Shown in pieces: positions 51,210-59,751 of a stretch of 64,000 bases of DNA (the stretch's first letter is position 1; each line of letters starts with the position of its first letter). The notes under the pieces are model-generated. The model ran no database searches. It was not told the origin of the DNA and saw nothing but the letters and a program-made list of their open reading frames with translations. This stretch comes from Flavobacteriaceae bacterium 3519-10 (lineage in GTDB: Bacteria > Bacteroidota > Bacteroidia > Flavobacteriales > Weeksellaceae), in the NCBI GenBank assembly GCA_000023725.1, contig CP001673.1:2490342-2554341 (forward strand), read 5' to 3'. Position numbers and translations under genes: made by a program.

Positions 51210-54200
51210 ATGAATTTGAAACCATTCAAGAAAACTGTTCTTATCGCGGCAATTGCTTTTGCAGGCTACGGAAACGTACAGGCTCAGGTTACCACAAGTA
51301 ACATGAGCGGTATTGTGACCACCCGTGATGGCAAAACGTCCGGAGCCAGAATTACTGCTACTCACCTGCCTTCCGGTACCGTGTACAGTGCATCCGCGAA
51401 CGCTTCCGGCGCATTCAACCTTCCGAACATGCGTGTAGGCGGTCCTTACCGCGTAGAAGTTACTACCGGTACTGAGCAGCCTATCGTATACGAAGATGTA
51501 TATTTAGAACTTGGACAGCCGTTCACCGTTAACCCTGTTTTTGGTGAAAAGACTGAAAATATTGCAGAAGTGGTTTTAACTGCTGCAAGAGGTACAAACG
51601 TAAACAAAACCGGTGCTGCTACTAATGTTGGTTTAAAGCAGATTCAGGATTTGCCACAGGCAAGCAGAAGCATCACCGAGTTTACCAGATTAACTCCACA
51701 GGCGAGCGGAAACTCTTTCGCGGGCCGTGATGCCCGTTACAACAACCTTCAGATTGACGGAGCAAACTTTAATAATGGTTTCGGATTAAGCTCCAACCCA
51801 CTTCCGGGAGGCAACTCTCAGCCGATTTCGCTTGATGCAATTCAGGAAATTTCTGTGAATATTGCACCATTCGACGTTACCCAGTCCGGTTTTACGGGCG
51901 CAGGTATTAACGCCGTAACAAAATCTGGTACAAATACCTTCCACGGATCACTTTACGGTTATTACAACGGAAAGGAACTTAACGGTTGGAAGATCAATGG
52001 CAACGATATTCAGAAAGTTTCCGGCGGGCAGATGACCAACGGATTTACGGTTGGCGGACCCATCATTCAGAATAAATTGTTCTTCTTCGTAAGTGCCGAA
52101 AGAGAAACTGCTACCGGTGCAAATGCTTCCGGAGCAAATCTTTGGAGAGCTTCGCAAGACGGAATTTCTGATCCTGCGAACAACATCACAAGAGTAAGAG
52201 AATCTGATCTTATCGCGGTAAAAAACCACCTGATCAACAGATGGGGCTACGATCCGGGAAGATATCAGGGTTATGCAGATGAAGCTGTGCAGCAGGGAGA
52301 TAAATTCCTCGCACGTTTAGACTGGAACATCAATGACCAGCATAAATTCGCGATCCGTTACAACATTCTTAACGGAAACTCAATGCAGGTAGCTAACGCT
52401 TCTTCAGGACCTTCACCAAGATCAACATGGGGAAGAGTAAGTGACCGTGCAATGACTTTCGAAAACGGAAACTTCGCGGTAGAAAATAAAGTTCAGTCTT
52501 TAACAGCGGAACTTAACTCTACATTTAATTCAAGTCTTTCGAATAAATTATTATTCACTTACTCTAAAATTCAGGATTTAAGATCAACGCCTTCTGATAC
52601 TTTGTTCCCGTTTGTAGACATCTGGGATGGTTCAGCAACTGGTGGTAACTACATCAGTTTCGGTACGGAGCTGTTCTCTTACCTGAACGACGTAATAAAT
52701 GATAACTTCTCTATTACCAACAACTTAACTTACAACGTAGGCAAACACACCTTAACCGGTGGTCTTGCATATGAAGTGCAGAAGTTCGGTAACTCATATA
52801 CCAGAATGGGAACCGGTTATTACCGTTATGCTTCAGTTGCAGACTTCCTTTCAACAGGAACGGCAAATGAGGTTGCTCCTATCATGTTCGGAATCACGTA
52901 TCCATACGAAGGACAGGACACCTATTCCAGAGTGAACTTCGGATTAGGATCTGCATATGTACAGGACAGAGTAGCTCTTACCGACAGATTCAACTTTACA
53001 GTAGGTCTGCGTGCAGAATTACCTTTCTATCTTAACGACCTTACTGCTAACCCATCGATTGATGCTTTAGTACTTAGAGGACAGGATGGCAACCCGATCA
53101 ACTACTCAAGTGGTGAATGGCCGGATTCTAAAGTAATGCTGTCGCCAAGATTAGGGTTTAACTATGATGTAATGGGAGACCGTACACTTACCATCCGTGG
53201 AGGTAGCGGTATTTTCTCAGGCCGTATTCCTTTTGTATGGTTAACCAACATGCCAACTAACGCAGGTGTTCTTCAGAATACTGTAGAGCCTACTTCTTAT
53301 TCACAGGTTGCAGGTTGGATCAACAATGTTACCTTCCAGCCACAGGATATTTATTACCATTTGAATAATGTGCCTGCAGGTGCAGAAAACGTGTTTATCC
53401 AGAATCCAAACGCAGGTGCACCAAACACTTTCGCACTGGTAGACAGAAACTTTAAAATGCCATCTGTATGGAGATCGAGTTTAGGGATCGACTATAGAAT
53501 TCCTAATACTTTGCTTACCCTTACATCAGACATTCTATACACCAAAGATGTGAACGCAGTATTCCAGTACGGAGCGAACAGAAAACCGTCTGACGCTACA
53601 ATGACATACGCACCGCGTGCCTACTACCCTAACGCAGCTTCTTACCAGTATAACACAGCAATTGGCGCTAACAACGCGACAATTCTTACGAATACAGAAA
53701 GTAAAGGATATGCATTTTCTGCAACCGTTGGAGCGAACTTAAGACCTTGGAACGGACTTTCAGGTTCTGTATTCTACACCTATTCTGAGGCTGAAGAAGT
53801 TTCTTCTAACTCAGGATCAAGTGCTTCATCGTCTTGGTTAGCGTCGCCGGTAATCGATTCTCCGAATCAGGATTTCCTCAGCATCTCTAACTTCGCGGTT
53901 CCGCACCGTGTAGTAGCTAACGTTACTTATGATATCAAGCAAACGGGAACTACCATTGGTGCCTACTATTCAGGTGCACATCAGGGTAGATTTTCATACT
54001 ACTACTCCAATGACGTAAATGGTGACGGTCTTTCAAACGACCTGATCTACATCCCGGTTAACACTGCGGATATGAAATTCACCAATATTACAACTGGAAG
54101 TGGGGCTAACGTTACAACACTGTTTACCGCACAGCAACAAAGAGAGGCGTTCGACCAGTTTATTGCTGATAACGGACTCGAAAAGTACAGAGGACAGATC

Positions 54201-54536
54201 CTGCCAAGAAATGAGTTTCTTCTTCCATGGCTGAACCGTGTTGATGTACGTATTGCTCAGAACCTGTTTACCAACATGGTACAGAAAGGTGACAAAGTGC
54301 AGTTAACACTAGACGTGTTAAACTTCGGTAACCTGATCAACTCTGAGTGGGGAATCCAGGATAACACAGTAAGTTCTTATGGAGCAGCGGTACTTTCACG
54401 TGCCGGAGCCCTTTCACCAGACCCATCTTTCCAAATGCAGAGAGACGGCAGCACACTGGTTAAAGCACCATACAGACCTGCAAGTTCAAGGTTCACTACA
54501 TGGTCTGCAATGTTTGGGATGAAATATTCTTTCTAA
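51210..54536 (+). CDS. Large Oar-like TonB-dependent outer membrane receptor
   Basis: This 1108-residue protein has a signal peptide (KKTVLIAAIAFAGYGNVQAQ), an N-terminal carboxypeptidase-regulatory-like beta-sandwich (about 30-105, with GKTSGARITATHLPSGT), a plug domain with VLTAARGTNVNKTGAATNVG and FAGRDARYNNLQIDGANFNN, and a long barrel ending in aromatic GMKYSF. The layout matches Oar-type receptors rather than SusC proteins, and no SusD gene is next to it. The ligand is unknown. It is a single-gene unit with a candidate operator upstream and a terminator downstream. Confidence 0.94.
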   Translation: MNLKPFKKTVLIAAIAFAGYGNVQAQVTTSNMSGIVTTRDGKTSGARITATHLPSGTVYSASANASGAFNLPNMRVGGPYRVEVTTGTEQPIVYEDVYLELGQPFTVNPVFGEKTENIAEVVLTAARGTNVNKTGAATNVGLKQIQDLPQASRSITEFTRLTPQASGNSFAGRDARYNNLQIDGANFNNGFGLSSNPLPGGNSQPISLDAIQEISVNIAPFDVTQSGFTGAGINAVTKSGTNTFHGSLYGYYNGKELNGWKINGNDIQKVSGGQMTNGFTVGGPIIQNKLFFFVSAERETATGANASGANLWRASQDGISDPANNITRVRESDLIAVKNHLINRWGYDPGRYQGYADEAVQQGDKFLARLDWNINDQHKFAIRYNILNGNSMQVANASSGPSPRSTWGRVSDRAMTFENGNFAVENKVQSLTAELNSTFNSSLSNKLLFTYSKIQDLRSTPSDTLFPFVDIWDGSATGGNYISFGTELFSYLNDVINDNFSITNNLTYNVGKHTLTGGLAYEVQKFGNSYTRMGTGYYRYASVADFLSTGTANEVAPIMFGITYPYEGQDTYSRVNFGLGSAYVQDRVALTDRFNFTVGLRAELPFYLNDLTANPSIDALVLRGQDGNPINYSSGEWPDSKVMLSPRLGFNYDVMGDRTLTIRGGSGIFSGRIPFVWLTNMPTNAGVLQNTVEPTSYSQVAGWINNVTFQPQDIYYHLNNVPAGAENVFIQNPNAGAPNTFALVDRNFKMPSVWRSSLGIDYRIPNTLLTLTSDILYTKDVNAVFQYGANRKPSDATMTYAPRAYYPNAASYQYNTAIGANNATILTNTESKGYAFSATVGANLRPWNGLSGSVFYTYSEAEEVSSNSGSSASSSWLASPVIDSPNQDFLSISNFAVPHRVVANVTYDIKQTGTTIGAYYSGAHQGRFSYYYSNDVNGDGLSNDLIYIPVNTADMKFTNITTGSGANVTTLFTAQQQREAFDQFIADNGLEKYRGQILPRNEFLLPWLNRVDVRIAQNLFTNMVQKGDKVQLTLDVLNFGNLINSEWGIQDNTVSSYGAAVLSRAGALSPDPSFQMQRDGSTLVKAPYRPASSRFTTWSAMFGMKYSF

Positions 54537-54562
54537 AAACATCTTCAGAACAGATTTTTATA

Positions 54563-54590
54563 AATCCCGGCAATCCGCCGGGATTTTTTT
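54563..54590 (+). terminator. Rho-independent terminator after the TonB receptor gene
   Basis: The stem AATCCCGGC/GCCGGGATT (54563-54585, 5-nt loop) is followed by seven T. The last T also belongs to the -7 element of the next gene. Confidence 0.92.
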
Positions 54591-54597
54591 ATCTTTG
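54590..54597 (+). promoter_or_regulatory. -7 promoter element for the four-helix membrane protein gene
   Basis: TATCTTTG matches TAnnTTTG, 22 nt before ATG 54620. It begins within the T run of the preceding terminator. Confidence 0.5.
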
Positions 54598-54619
54598 CGG
54601 CTAACAAAAAACTACTATT

Positions 54620-55057
54620 ATGGATTACAACATTATGCTTCAGGCGCACCGCGGGTTTGCTTATTTAATTTTACTTGCAATTGCCGTTTTCGTCGTAGCC
54701 TTAGTGATGACAATGTTTGGCTATTCGGGGAAGATTACAAAGCTTTTGAGAAAATCAACGCTTTTCACCATGATTTTCTTCCATACCCAGGCGCTGATCG
54801 GCCTTATCATGCTGTTCTTTTTTTCACCGGGTTTCAAGGCTGCAACAGAAGCAGGCATTCTGATGAAAGATTCCGTTGCAAGAAATACCTATGTTGAGCA
54901 TCCGTTTGCGATGATTGTATCTGCCGTATTACTTACCATTCTGAACAAAAAATTCAAAACCAACGATAAAATCCAGATGAGCTGGGTAATAATGGCCGTT
55001 ATAGCGCTTGCTTTGATGCTTTGGGCGTTTCAGTGGAGCAGACTTTTCGGCGCTTAA
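54620..55057 (+). CDS. Four-helix integral membrane protein of unknown function
   Basis: This 145-residue protein has four hydrophobic helices (about 13-34, 48-69, 93-108 and 119-139). Histidines at 10, 55 and 94 lie in or next to the helices, in AHRGFAY, FFHTQALIG and EHPFAMI, a pattern reminiscent of heme-binding four-helix bundles, but no heme motif is established. I do not recognise a named family. It precedes asd by 33 nt and has its own promoter element. Confidence 0.8.
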   Translation: MDYNIMLQAHRGFAYLILLAIAVFVVALVMTMFGYSGKITKLLRKSTLFTMIFFHTQALIGLIMLFFFSPGFKAATEAGILMKDSVARNTYVEHPFAMIVSAVLLTILNKKFKTNDKIQMSWVIMAVIALALMLWAFQWSRLFGA

Positions 55058-55090
55058 ATCTCTTCTAATTATCTTCTTCAAATTAATTTA

Positions 55091-56083
55091 ATGAAAATAG
55101 CAGTTGTAGGCGCGACCGGGATGGTCGGCCAGGTGATGTTGAAAGTTCTGGAGGAACGAAATTTTCCCGTAACAGAACTTATTCCGGTGGCGTCAGAAAA
55201 ATCGGTAGGCAAGAAAATCAGCTTTAAAGGGCAGGAATACGATATCGTTTCGATGCAGACTGCCATTGAAATGAAACCCGAAATCGCTCTTTTTTCCGCT
55301 GGAGGAACAACTTCTTTAGAATTTGCGCCGCAGTTTGCAGCGGCTGGAACTACGGTGATCGACAATTCCTCTGCCTTCAGGATGAAGCCGGAAAATAAAC
55401 TTGTTGTTCCCGAAATCAATGCAGACCAACTCACTGCCGCTGATAAAATCATTGCCAACCCCAACTGCTCCACTATTCAGCTGGTGATGGTGCTGCACCC
55501 ATTAAATTTGAAATATAATTTAAAAAGAGTCGTGGTTTCCACCTACCAGTCAGTAACCGGGACCGGAAAAAACGCGGTAGATCAGCTAAATGCCGAAATT
55601 GCCGGAAACAGCGGTGCAGAGAAGGTTTATCCTTACGAAATCTTCAAGAATGCACTTCCGCAGTGCGATGTTTTTGCTGAAGACGATTATACAAAAGAAG
55701 AAATTAAACTGATGACCGAGCCCAAAAAAATACTCGGTGACGACACTTTTAACTTAACGGCTACCGCAGTGCGCGTTCCAGTACAGGGCGGACATTCCGA
55801 AAGCGTAAATATCGAGTTCGAAAATGAATTCGACCTGGATGAACTCCGCAAGCTCTTATCCGAAACTCCGGGTGTTACCGTGATGGATGATGTTGCGAAC
55901 AGCATTTACCCGATGCCGCTGTATTCCGAAGGAAAAGACGAGGTTTTAGTGGGCAGAATCCGAAAAGATCTTTCGCAGCCAAACACGCTTAACATGTGGA
56001 TTGTAGCAGACAATCTGCGAAAAGGAGCCGCCACCAACGCGGTGCAGATCGCGGAGTATCTCGTAGAACACAAACTGGTTTAA
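55091..56083 (+). CDS. asd: Aspartate-semialdehyde dehydrogenase
   Basis: This 330-residue enzyme reduces aspartyl phosphate to aspartate semialdehyde for lysine/diaminopimelate, threonine and methionine synthesis. It has the NADP-binding GATGMVGQVML, the catalytic Cys126 in NPNCSTIQLV, and RVPVQGGHSESVNIE in the substrate domain. It ends with a terminator 5 nt downstream. Confidence 0.97.
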   Translation: MKIAVVGATGMVGQVMLKVLEERNFPVTELIPVASEKSVGKKISFKGQEYDIVSMQTAIEMKPEIALFSAGGTTSLEFAPQFAAAGTTVIDNSSAFRMKPENKLVVPEINADQLTAADKIIANPNCSTIQLVMVLHPLNLKYNLKRVVVSTYQSVTGTGKNAVDQLNAEIAGNSGAEKVYPYEIFKNALPQCDVFAEDDYTKEEIKLMTEPKKILGDDTFNLTATAVRVPVQGGHSESVNIEFENEFDLDELRKLLSETPGVTVMDDVANSIYPMPLYSEGKDEVLVGRIRKDLSQPNTLNMWIVADNLRKGAATNAVQIAEYLVEHKLV

Positions 56084-56087
56084 ACCA

Positions 56088-56115
56088 AATGCTCACATAA
56101 AGTGAGCATTTTTTA
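56088..56115 (+). terminator. Rho-independent terminator after asd
   Basis: The stem AATGCTCAC/GTGAGCATT (56088-56110, 5-nt loop) is followed by a T run. Confidence 0.9.
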
Positions 56116-56161
56116 TTTATTAGGCTACTCGAACAAAAGTAATTAATACAATCAAACTCAA

Positions 56162-57163
56162 ATGTCAGAAACAGCAACTTCAACCCGAACTAATTTTGCT
56201 TTTCAGCGCCGCGTGGCGATCGTTGGGATTGTGCTTTTCGTGGCTAAACTCATCGCCTGGCACCTAACAGACTCCGACGCGGTCTTTTCGGATGCGATGG
56301 AAAGTATTGTGAACATCGTGGCGGGATTCCTCGGGCTTTACTCGCTGTATGTTGCGTCAAAACCAAAAGATACAGATCATCCTTACGGCCACGGCAAGGC
56401 TGAATTTGTTACTTCCGGTGTGGAAGGCGCGCTGATTATATTTGCAGGCGTCATCATCATTGTGCAAGCCGCAGACTCGCTGCTGCACGGTAACGTCCCC
56501 AAGCAGCTCGATTGGGGAATGCTCATCGTGGCTGTAACCGCAGGAATTAATTATCTGATGGGCTACATCTCTTACCAGAAAGGCATCCAGGAGAATTCGC
56601 TGGTTTTGCAAAGTTCCGGCAAACATCTGCAAAGCGATACCTTTACGACCGTAGGTGTTGTAGTGAGTATGATTTTGGTATATTTTACCGATCTCTACTG
56701 GATCGATGCTTTGGTCGCAATGCTTTTTGGTGGCTACATCATGTTTGTGGGTTACAAGATTATCCGCAAATCACTGAGCGGAATTATGGATGAAGCAGAC
56801 CCGAGAATGCTCGTGAAACTATCTAAATTTTTAAATGAAAAGCGCCAGCGTGAATGGGTCGACATCCACAATGTACGCATCCAACAGCACGGAAGTGTAC
56901 TGCACATCGACGCGCATCTTACGTTACCCTGGTATTTCGAACTCAGGACAGCACATGCCGAAATGGAAGAAGTGTATAAGCTGATCGGCGATAATACCGA
57001 TCGTGAAGTGGAATTTAATTTTCATCTCGACGACTGCAAACCTTTTTCATGCGAGATATGCGAATTGTGGGAATGCAAAGTTCGGCAAAATGCATTTAAA
57101 AAGAGAATTGAGTGGAATGAAAAAACAATTTCTCAAGTCCAAAAACACGACGTCAACACCTGA
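56162..57163 (+). CDS. Cation diffusion facilitator (CDF) metal exporter with a cysteine-rich tail
   Basis: This 333-residue protein has six transmembrane helices and the CDF metal sites: FSDAMES (Asp44, Glu47) in helix 2 region, HPYGHG (73-78), and HLQSD (His155, Asp159) in helix 5. The cytoplasmic C-terminal domain is present, and after it comes a short tail with four cysteines, Cys292, 297, 300 and 305 (CX4CX2CX4C). It would export Zn2+, Fe2+ or related divalent ions by proton antiport. It ends 2 nt from the convergent XrtF partner gene. Confidence 0.94.
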   Translation: MSETATSTRTNFAFQRRVAIVGIVLFVAKLIAWHLTDSDAVFSDAMESIVNIVAGFLGLYSLYVASKPKDTDHPYGHGKAEFVTSGVEGALIIFAGVIIIVQAADSLLHGNVPKQLDWGMLIVAVTAGINYLMGYISYQKGIQENSLVLQSSGKHLQSDTFTTVGVVVSMILVYFTDLYWIDALVAMLFGGYIMFVGYKIIRKSLSGIMDEADPRMLVKLSKFLNEKRQREWVDIHNVRIQQHGSVLHIDAHLTLPWYFELRTAHAEMEEVYKLIGDNTDREVEFNFHLDDCKPFSCEICELWECKVRQNAFKKRIEWNEKTISQVQKHDVNT

Positions 57164-57165
57164 TT

Positions 57166-57597
57166 TTAAGCGCCGGTCATTTTTTTCCGATAGTAAAAAA
57201 GTGGGATGATCAGCAGCAGAATAAGCGGCTGAATAACAAACCGCCTCATATAAAATGAGAAAAGATAGCCAATTTCGAACCTGGTATAGACGCAGTAAAG
57301 ATAAACCGGAAGCGTAATCGCAAATACCATCAGTATTAGCACTGCCGCCTGTATGGTCCACCTTTTATTTTTAAAAATAAAATGCACTACGATAAGTGAA
57401 AAAAGGAGATTAAGCGAAAACCGGAAGATATAACTGATCACCAAGTTCGCCCATTCAAAATCAGGAAAAACCGCGCGGTCGTCGGCAGCACGGAAAAATT
57501 TCAGAAAAGGATCATAGAAAATTGCGTCTTCAGCCATGCGAACGCCGATCAGTCCGAGAATTCCCGCAAAAACAGCGAGCCAGTTAAGCAGTTTCAT
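57166..57597 (-). CDS. Exosortase F system-associated membrane protein
   Basis: The 143-residue protein has about four transmembrane helices and the signature pattern of the small protein that accompanies XrtF in flavobacteria (RMAEDAIFYDPFLKFFRAAD near the N-terminus, then a helix with VISYIFRFSLNLLFSLI). The start overlaps the end of xrtF by 14 nt, so the genes are coupled. It probably assists the exosortase or its substrate in the inner membrane. Assignment rests on the pairing and on recalled family features. Confidence 0.85.
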   Translation of the reverse strand: MKLLNWLAVFAGILGLIGVRMAEDAIFYDPFLKFFRAADDRAVFPDFEWANLVISYIFRFSLNLLFSLIVVHFIFKNKRWTIQAAVLILMVFAITLPVYLYCVYTRFEIGYLFSFYMRRFVIQPLILLLIIPLFYYRKKMTGA

Positions 57598-58126
57598 TTC
57601 GGGGAACTTTTAAGGCAAAATAATTAATCCAGACCAGCCAGAAAATCACGACGCTTCCATAAATTATCGCGGGAAAAAAATAATCGTGTCCGATTTTGGA
57701 GTATTGCGGAAGTTCAACCAAAAGAATATTCAGCCCCGCAATCCGGAATACATTGATGATGTGCAGAAAAACCAATCCAGCAGCTGCAAAAATAAACGTT
57801 TTAGTGCCCTGGTAAAATGCCAAAATAAATGCTAAAAACAGAATCATCACCGAGACAGCGTTGCAGCCTTCAACCATCCGCGATACGTATTTTCCGCTCA
57901 CATAAAACCAGGATGTCTGCTGCTCAGGCGTGCCGGGCACCATTTGCGAAGGATAATTGAAACTGTTCTGAATAAAAACCGTCTGGTCTGCAACCCAAAC
58001 CGAAATTGGGTCCAAACCGGAATTTTCGTAAAAATTAAGATAAAACTGATAGCCCAATACAAGCAGCACATAAATCACTACGAAACGCAGCAAAATCTTT
58101 AGTACAGGCTTAAAGTCGTTGAACAT
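57584..58126 (-). CDS. xrtF: Exosortase family protein XrtF
   Basis: This 180-residue integral membrane transpeptidase-like protein has the exosortase catalytic triad in place: Cys88 in VEGCNAV, Arg128 in NVFRIAGLN and His147 in KIGHDYFFP. About five hydrophobic segments surround these. Exosortases cleave a C-terminal sorting signal and pass the protein to a membrane or glycan anchor. The start is ATG 58126, with an exact -7 element 4 nt upstream. The associated protein gene overlaps its end. No obvious substrate with a sorting signal is seen in the window. Confidence 0.92.
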   Translation of the reverse strand: MFNDFKPVLKILLRFVVIYVLLVLGYQFYLNFYENSGLDPISVWVADQTVFIQNSFNYPSQMVPGTPEQQTSWFYVSGKYVSRMVEGCNAVSVMILFLAFILAFYQGTKTFIFAAAGLVFLHIINVFRIAGLNILLVELPQYSKIGHDYFFPAIIYGSVVIFWLVWINYFALKVPRNETA

Positions 58127-58130
58127 AATG

Positions 58131-58138
58131 CAAATATA
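58131..58138 (-). promoter_or_regulatory. -7 promoter element for xrtF
   Basis: TATATTTG on the minus strand ends 4 nt before the start codon at 58126. It faces the divergent kinase promoter. Confidence 0.55.
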
Positions 58139-58163
58139 ATGTTTTCAAAAATTCTTATTTCAG

Positions 58164-58171
58164 TATATTTG
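58164..58171 (+). promoter_or_regulatory. -7 promoter element for the AmgK-like kinase gene
   Basis: TATATTTG ends 7 nt before ATG 58179. Confidence 0.55.
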
Positions 58172-58178
58172 TAAAAGT

Positions 58179-59198
58179 ATGGGGATTGACAAAGCACAAT
58201 TATTTTTCGGGGAGTTTATTGGGGAGCCGGTGCAGGATCTTGTTTTATTAGCCCAAAGCGGTTCGGCGCGAAAGAATTTCGTGGGGCAGACTACCGATAA
58301 AAAATACATCATTACCTCTAATGGGAACGTCGCAGAAAACGAAAGTTTCTTCTATTTTTCTACTCTGTTCTCAGCTTTAAATTTTAACACCCCAGAAATT
58401 TTAAAAATTTCTAACGACCGAAAAATGTATGTTCAGGAATTTCTGGGTGCGCAGACGCTCTCCGAAATCATTGCAGATGACGGCATTAACGCCCGAACAG
58501 AAGCTTTGGTTAAACAGACCCTCAAAAAGCTGGCTGAACTTCAGCGTAAAACCCAGACCGGGGTTGACTACACAAAAACATTTGAGTACGAAAAATACGA
58601 CAGCCTGCCGATTACCAACGACCTTTTTTATTTTAAGAGCTTTGTGGCGGACGTACTCGAGATTCCATATCATAAATCGTCGTTGCTGAAAGAATTCCGC
58701 AAACTTACAGAACTGCTTGAAGACCTCGGGCCACAAGGCCTGATGATCCGCGATTTTCAGTCGCGCAATATTATAGTGAATGAACGCGATGAAGTTTTCT
58801 TTATCGATTACCAGTCTGCCATGCAGGGGCCTTTGATGTACGATGTGGTCTCGTTTCTGTTTCAGGCTAAGGCCAATTTCCCGAAAGAATTTAAAGAAGA
58901 AATGCTCGGCTATTATCTGTCCCTCTGGGAGGATGAGGCTGAAATTGCTCAACTAAAACACTCGGTGGAACCGCTTCAGCTGATCCGCTATCTTCAGGTT
59001 CTCGGAGCGTACGGGTTTAGAGGACTGATTCAGAAGAAAGAGCATTTTTTGTCGAGCCTGGAAAAAGGCATAGAAAATTTAAATTCCTTTGCGCAGAATT
59101 GGGAGGATATGAAGGAATATCCGGAATTAGCAAAATTGATATCAGCGCTTAAATCTGATATAGTTGGGCAAAAAATTGAAAGATTTGCATCTCACTAA
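58179..59198 (+). CDS. AmgK-like aminoglycoside phosphotransferase-family sugar kinase
   Basis: This 339-residue kinase has the phosphotransferase catalytic loop LMIRDFQSRNIIV (Asp192, Asn197) and the metal-binding FFIDYQSAMQGP (Asp210), as in AmgK. AmgK phosphorylates N-acetylmuramate or N-acetylglucosamine at the anomeric position for reuse in peptidoglycan recycling. A MurU-like nucleotidyltransferase lies three genes downstream and supports that role. In other Bacteroidota I recall the kinase fused to a RapZ-like domain, whereas here that domain is a separate gene. A different sugar or alcohol substrate is possible. Confidence 0.85.
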   Translation: MGIDKAQLFFGEFIGEPVQDLVLLAQSGSARKNFVGQTTDKKYIITSNGNVAENESFFYFSTLFSALNFNTPEILKISNDRKMYVQEFLGAQTLSEIIADDGINARTEALVKQTLKKLAELQRKTQTGVDYTKTFEYEKYDSLPITNDLFYFKSFVADVLEIPYHKSSLLKEFRKLTELLEDLGPQGLMIRDFQSRNIIVNERDEVFFIDYQSAMQGPLMYDVVSFLFQAKANFPKEFKEEMLGYYLSLWEDEAEIAQLKHSVEPLQLIRYLQVLGAYGFRGLIQKKEHFLSSLEKGIENLNSFAQNWEDMKEYPELAKLISALKSDIVGQKIERFASH

Positions 59199-59260
59199 TA
59201 GGTCTGCTTGTTGGAATTGTTTTTAACCAATAAGAAATTAAGAGAGTTAACACAGCAATA

Positions 59261-59671
59261 ATGTTAGTTACCAAAAAATATGCGACGCAGTTGTCTTACG
59301 ATATTACGGGCTTGGCGATTAAAGTTCATAAAAACCTTGGGCCTGGACTTTTGGAAAGTATTTACGAAACTTGCCTCAAATATGAACTTGAAAGAAACGG
59401 CTATTCGGTTGCACAGCAAGTGGTGGCCAATATTGTTTATGACGGATTATTAATTGAAAATAATTTGAGGCTCGATTTACTCGTCAACGATTTGGTTATA
59501 GTTGAGCTTAAGACGGTTGACGAACTAAAACCCGTGCATCAGGCACAACTTCTAACATATATGAAACTCCTTGAGAAACCTCAAGGCTTATTAATTAACT
59601 TTAATACAGACAATATTATAAAATCAATGAAACCGCTTGTAAACGAATATTTTACGTTGTTGCCGAATTAA
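59261..59671 (+). CDS. GxxExxY family protein
   Basis: The 136-residue protein has the name-giving motif GLLESIY (Gly29, Glu32, Tyr35) followed by YELERNGYSVAQQ, and a PD-(D/E)XK-like core with NLRLDLLVNDLVIVELKTVD. This family is widespread and sometimes grouped with nuclease-like folds, but its function is not established. The gene lies between the kinase and the RapZ-C gene and may have been inserted there. It starts 62 nt after the kinase gene. Confidence 0.9.
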   Translation: MLVTKKYATQLSYDITGLAIKVHKNLGPGLLESIYETCLKYELERNGYSVAQQVVANIVYDGLLIENNLRLDLLVNDLVIVELKTVDELKPVHQAQLLTYMKLLEKPQGLLINFNTDNIIKSMKPLVNEYFTLLPN

Positions 59672-59751
59672 TCTTAATCTTACTTAATTCCTTAATGGTT
59701 AAATATCCGCAGCAATAAAGCATCTAAACGGTTCAAAATAAATATACAAAC

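Noticed and set aside
56131-56142. TACTTTTG on the minus strand between asd and the CDF gene
   Set aside because: It matches the -7 consensus but points into the asd terminator with no gene to drive; taken as a chance match.
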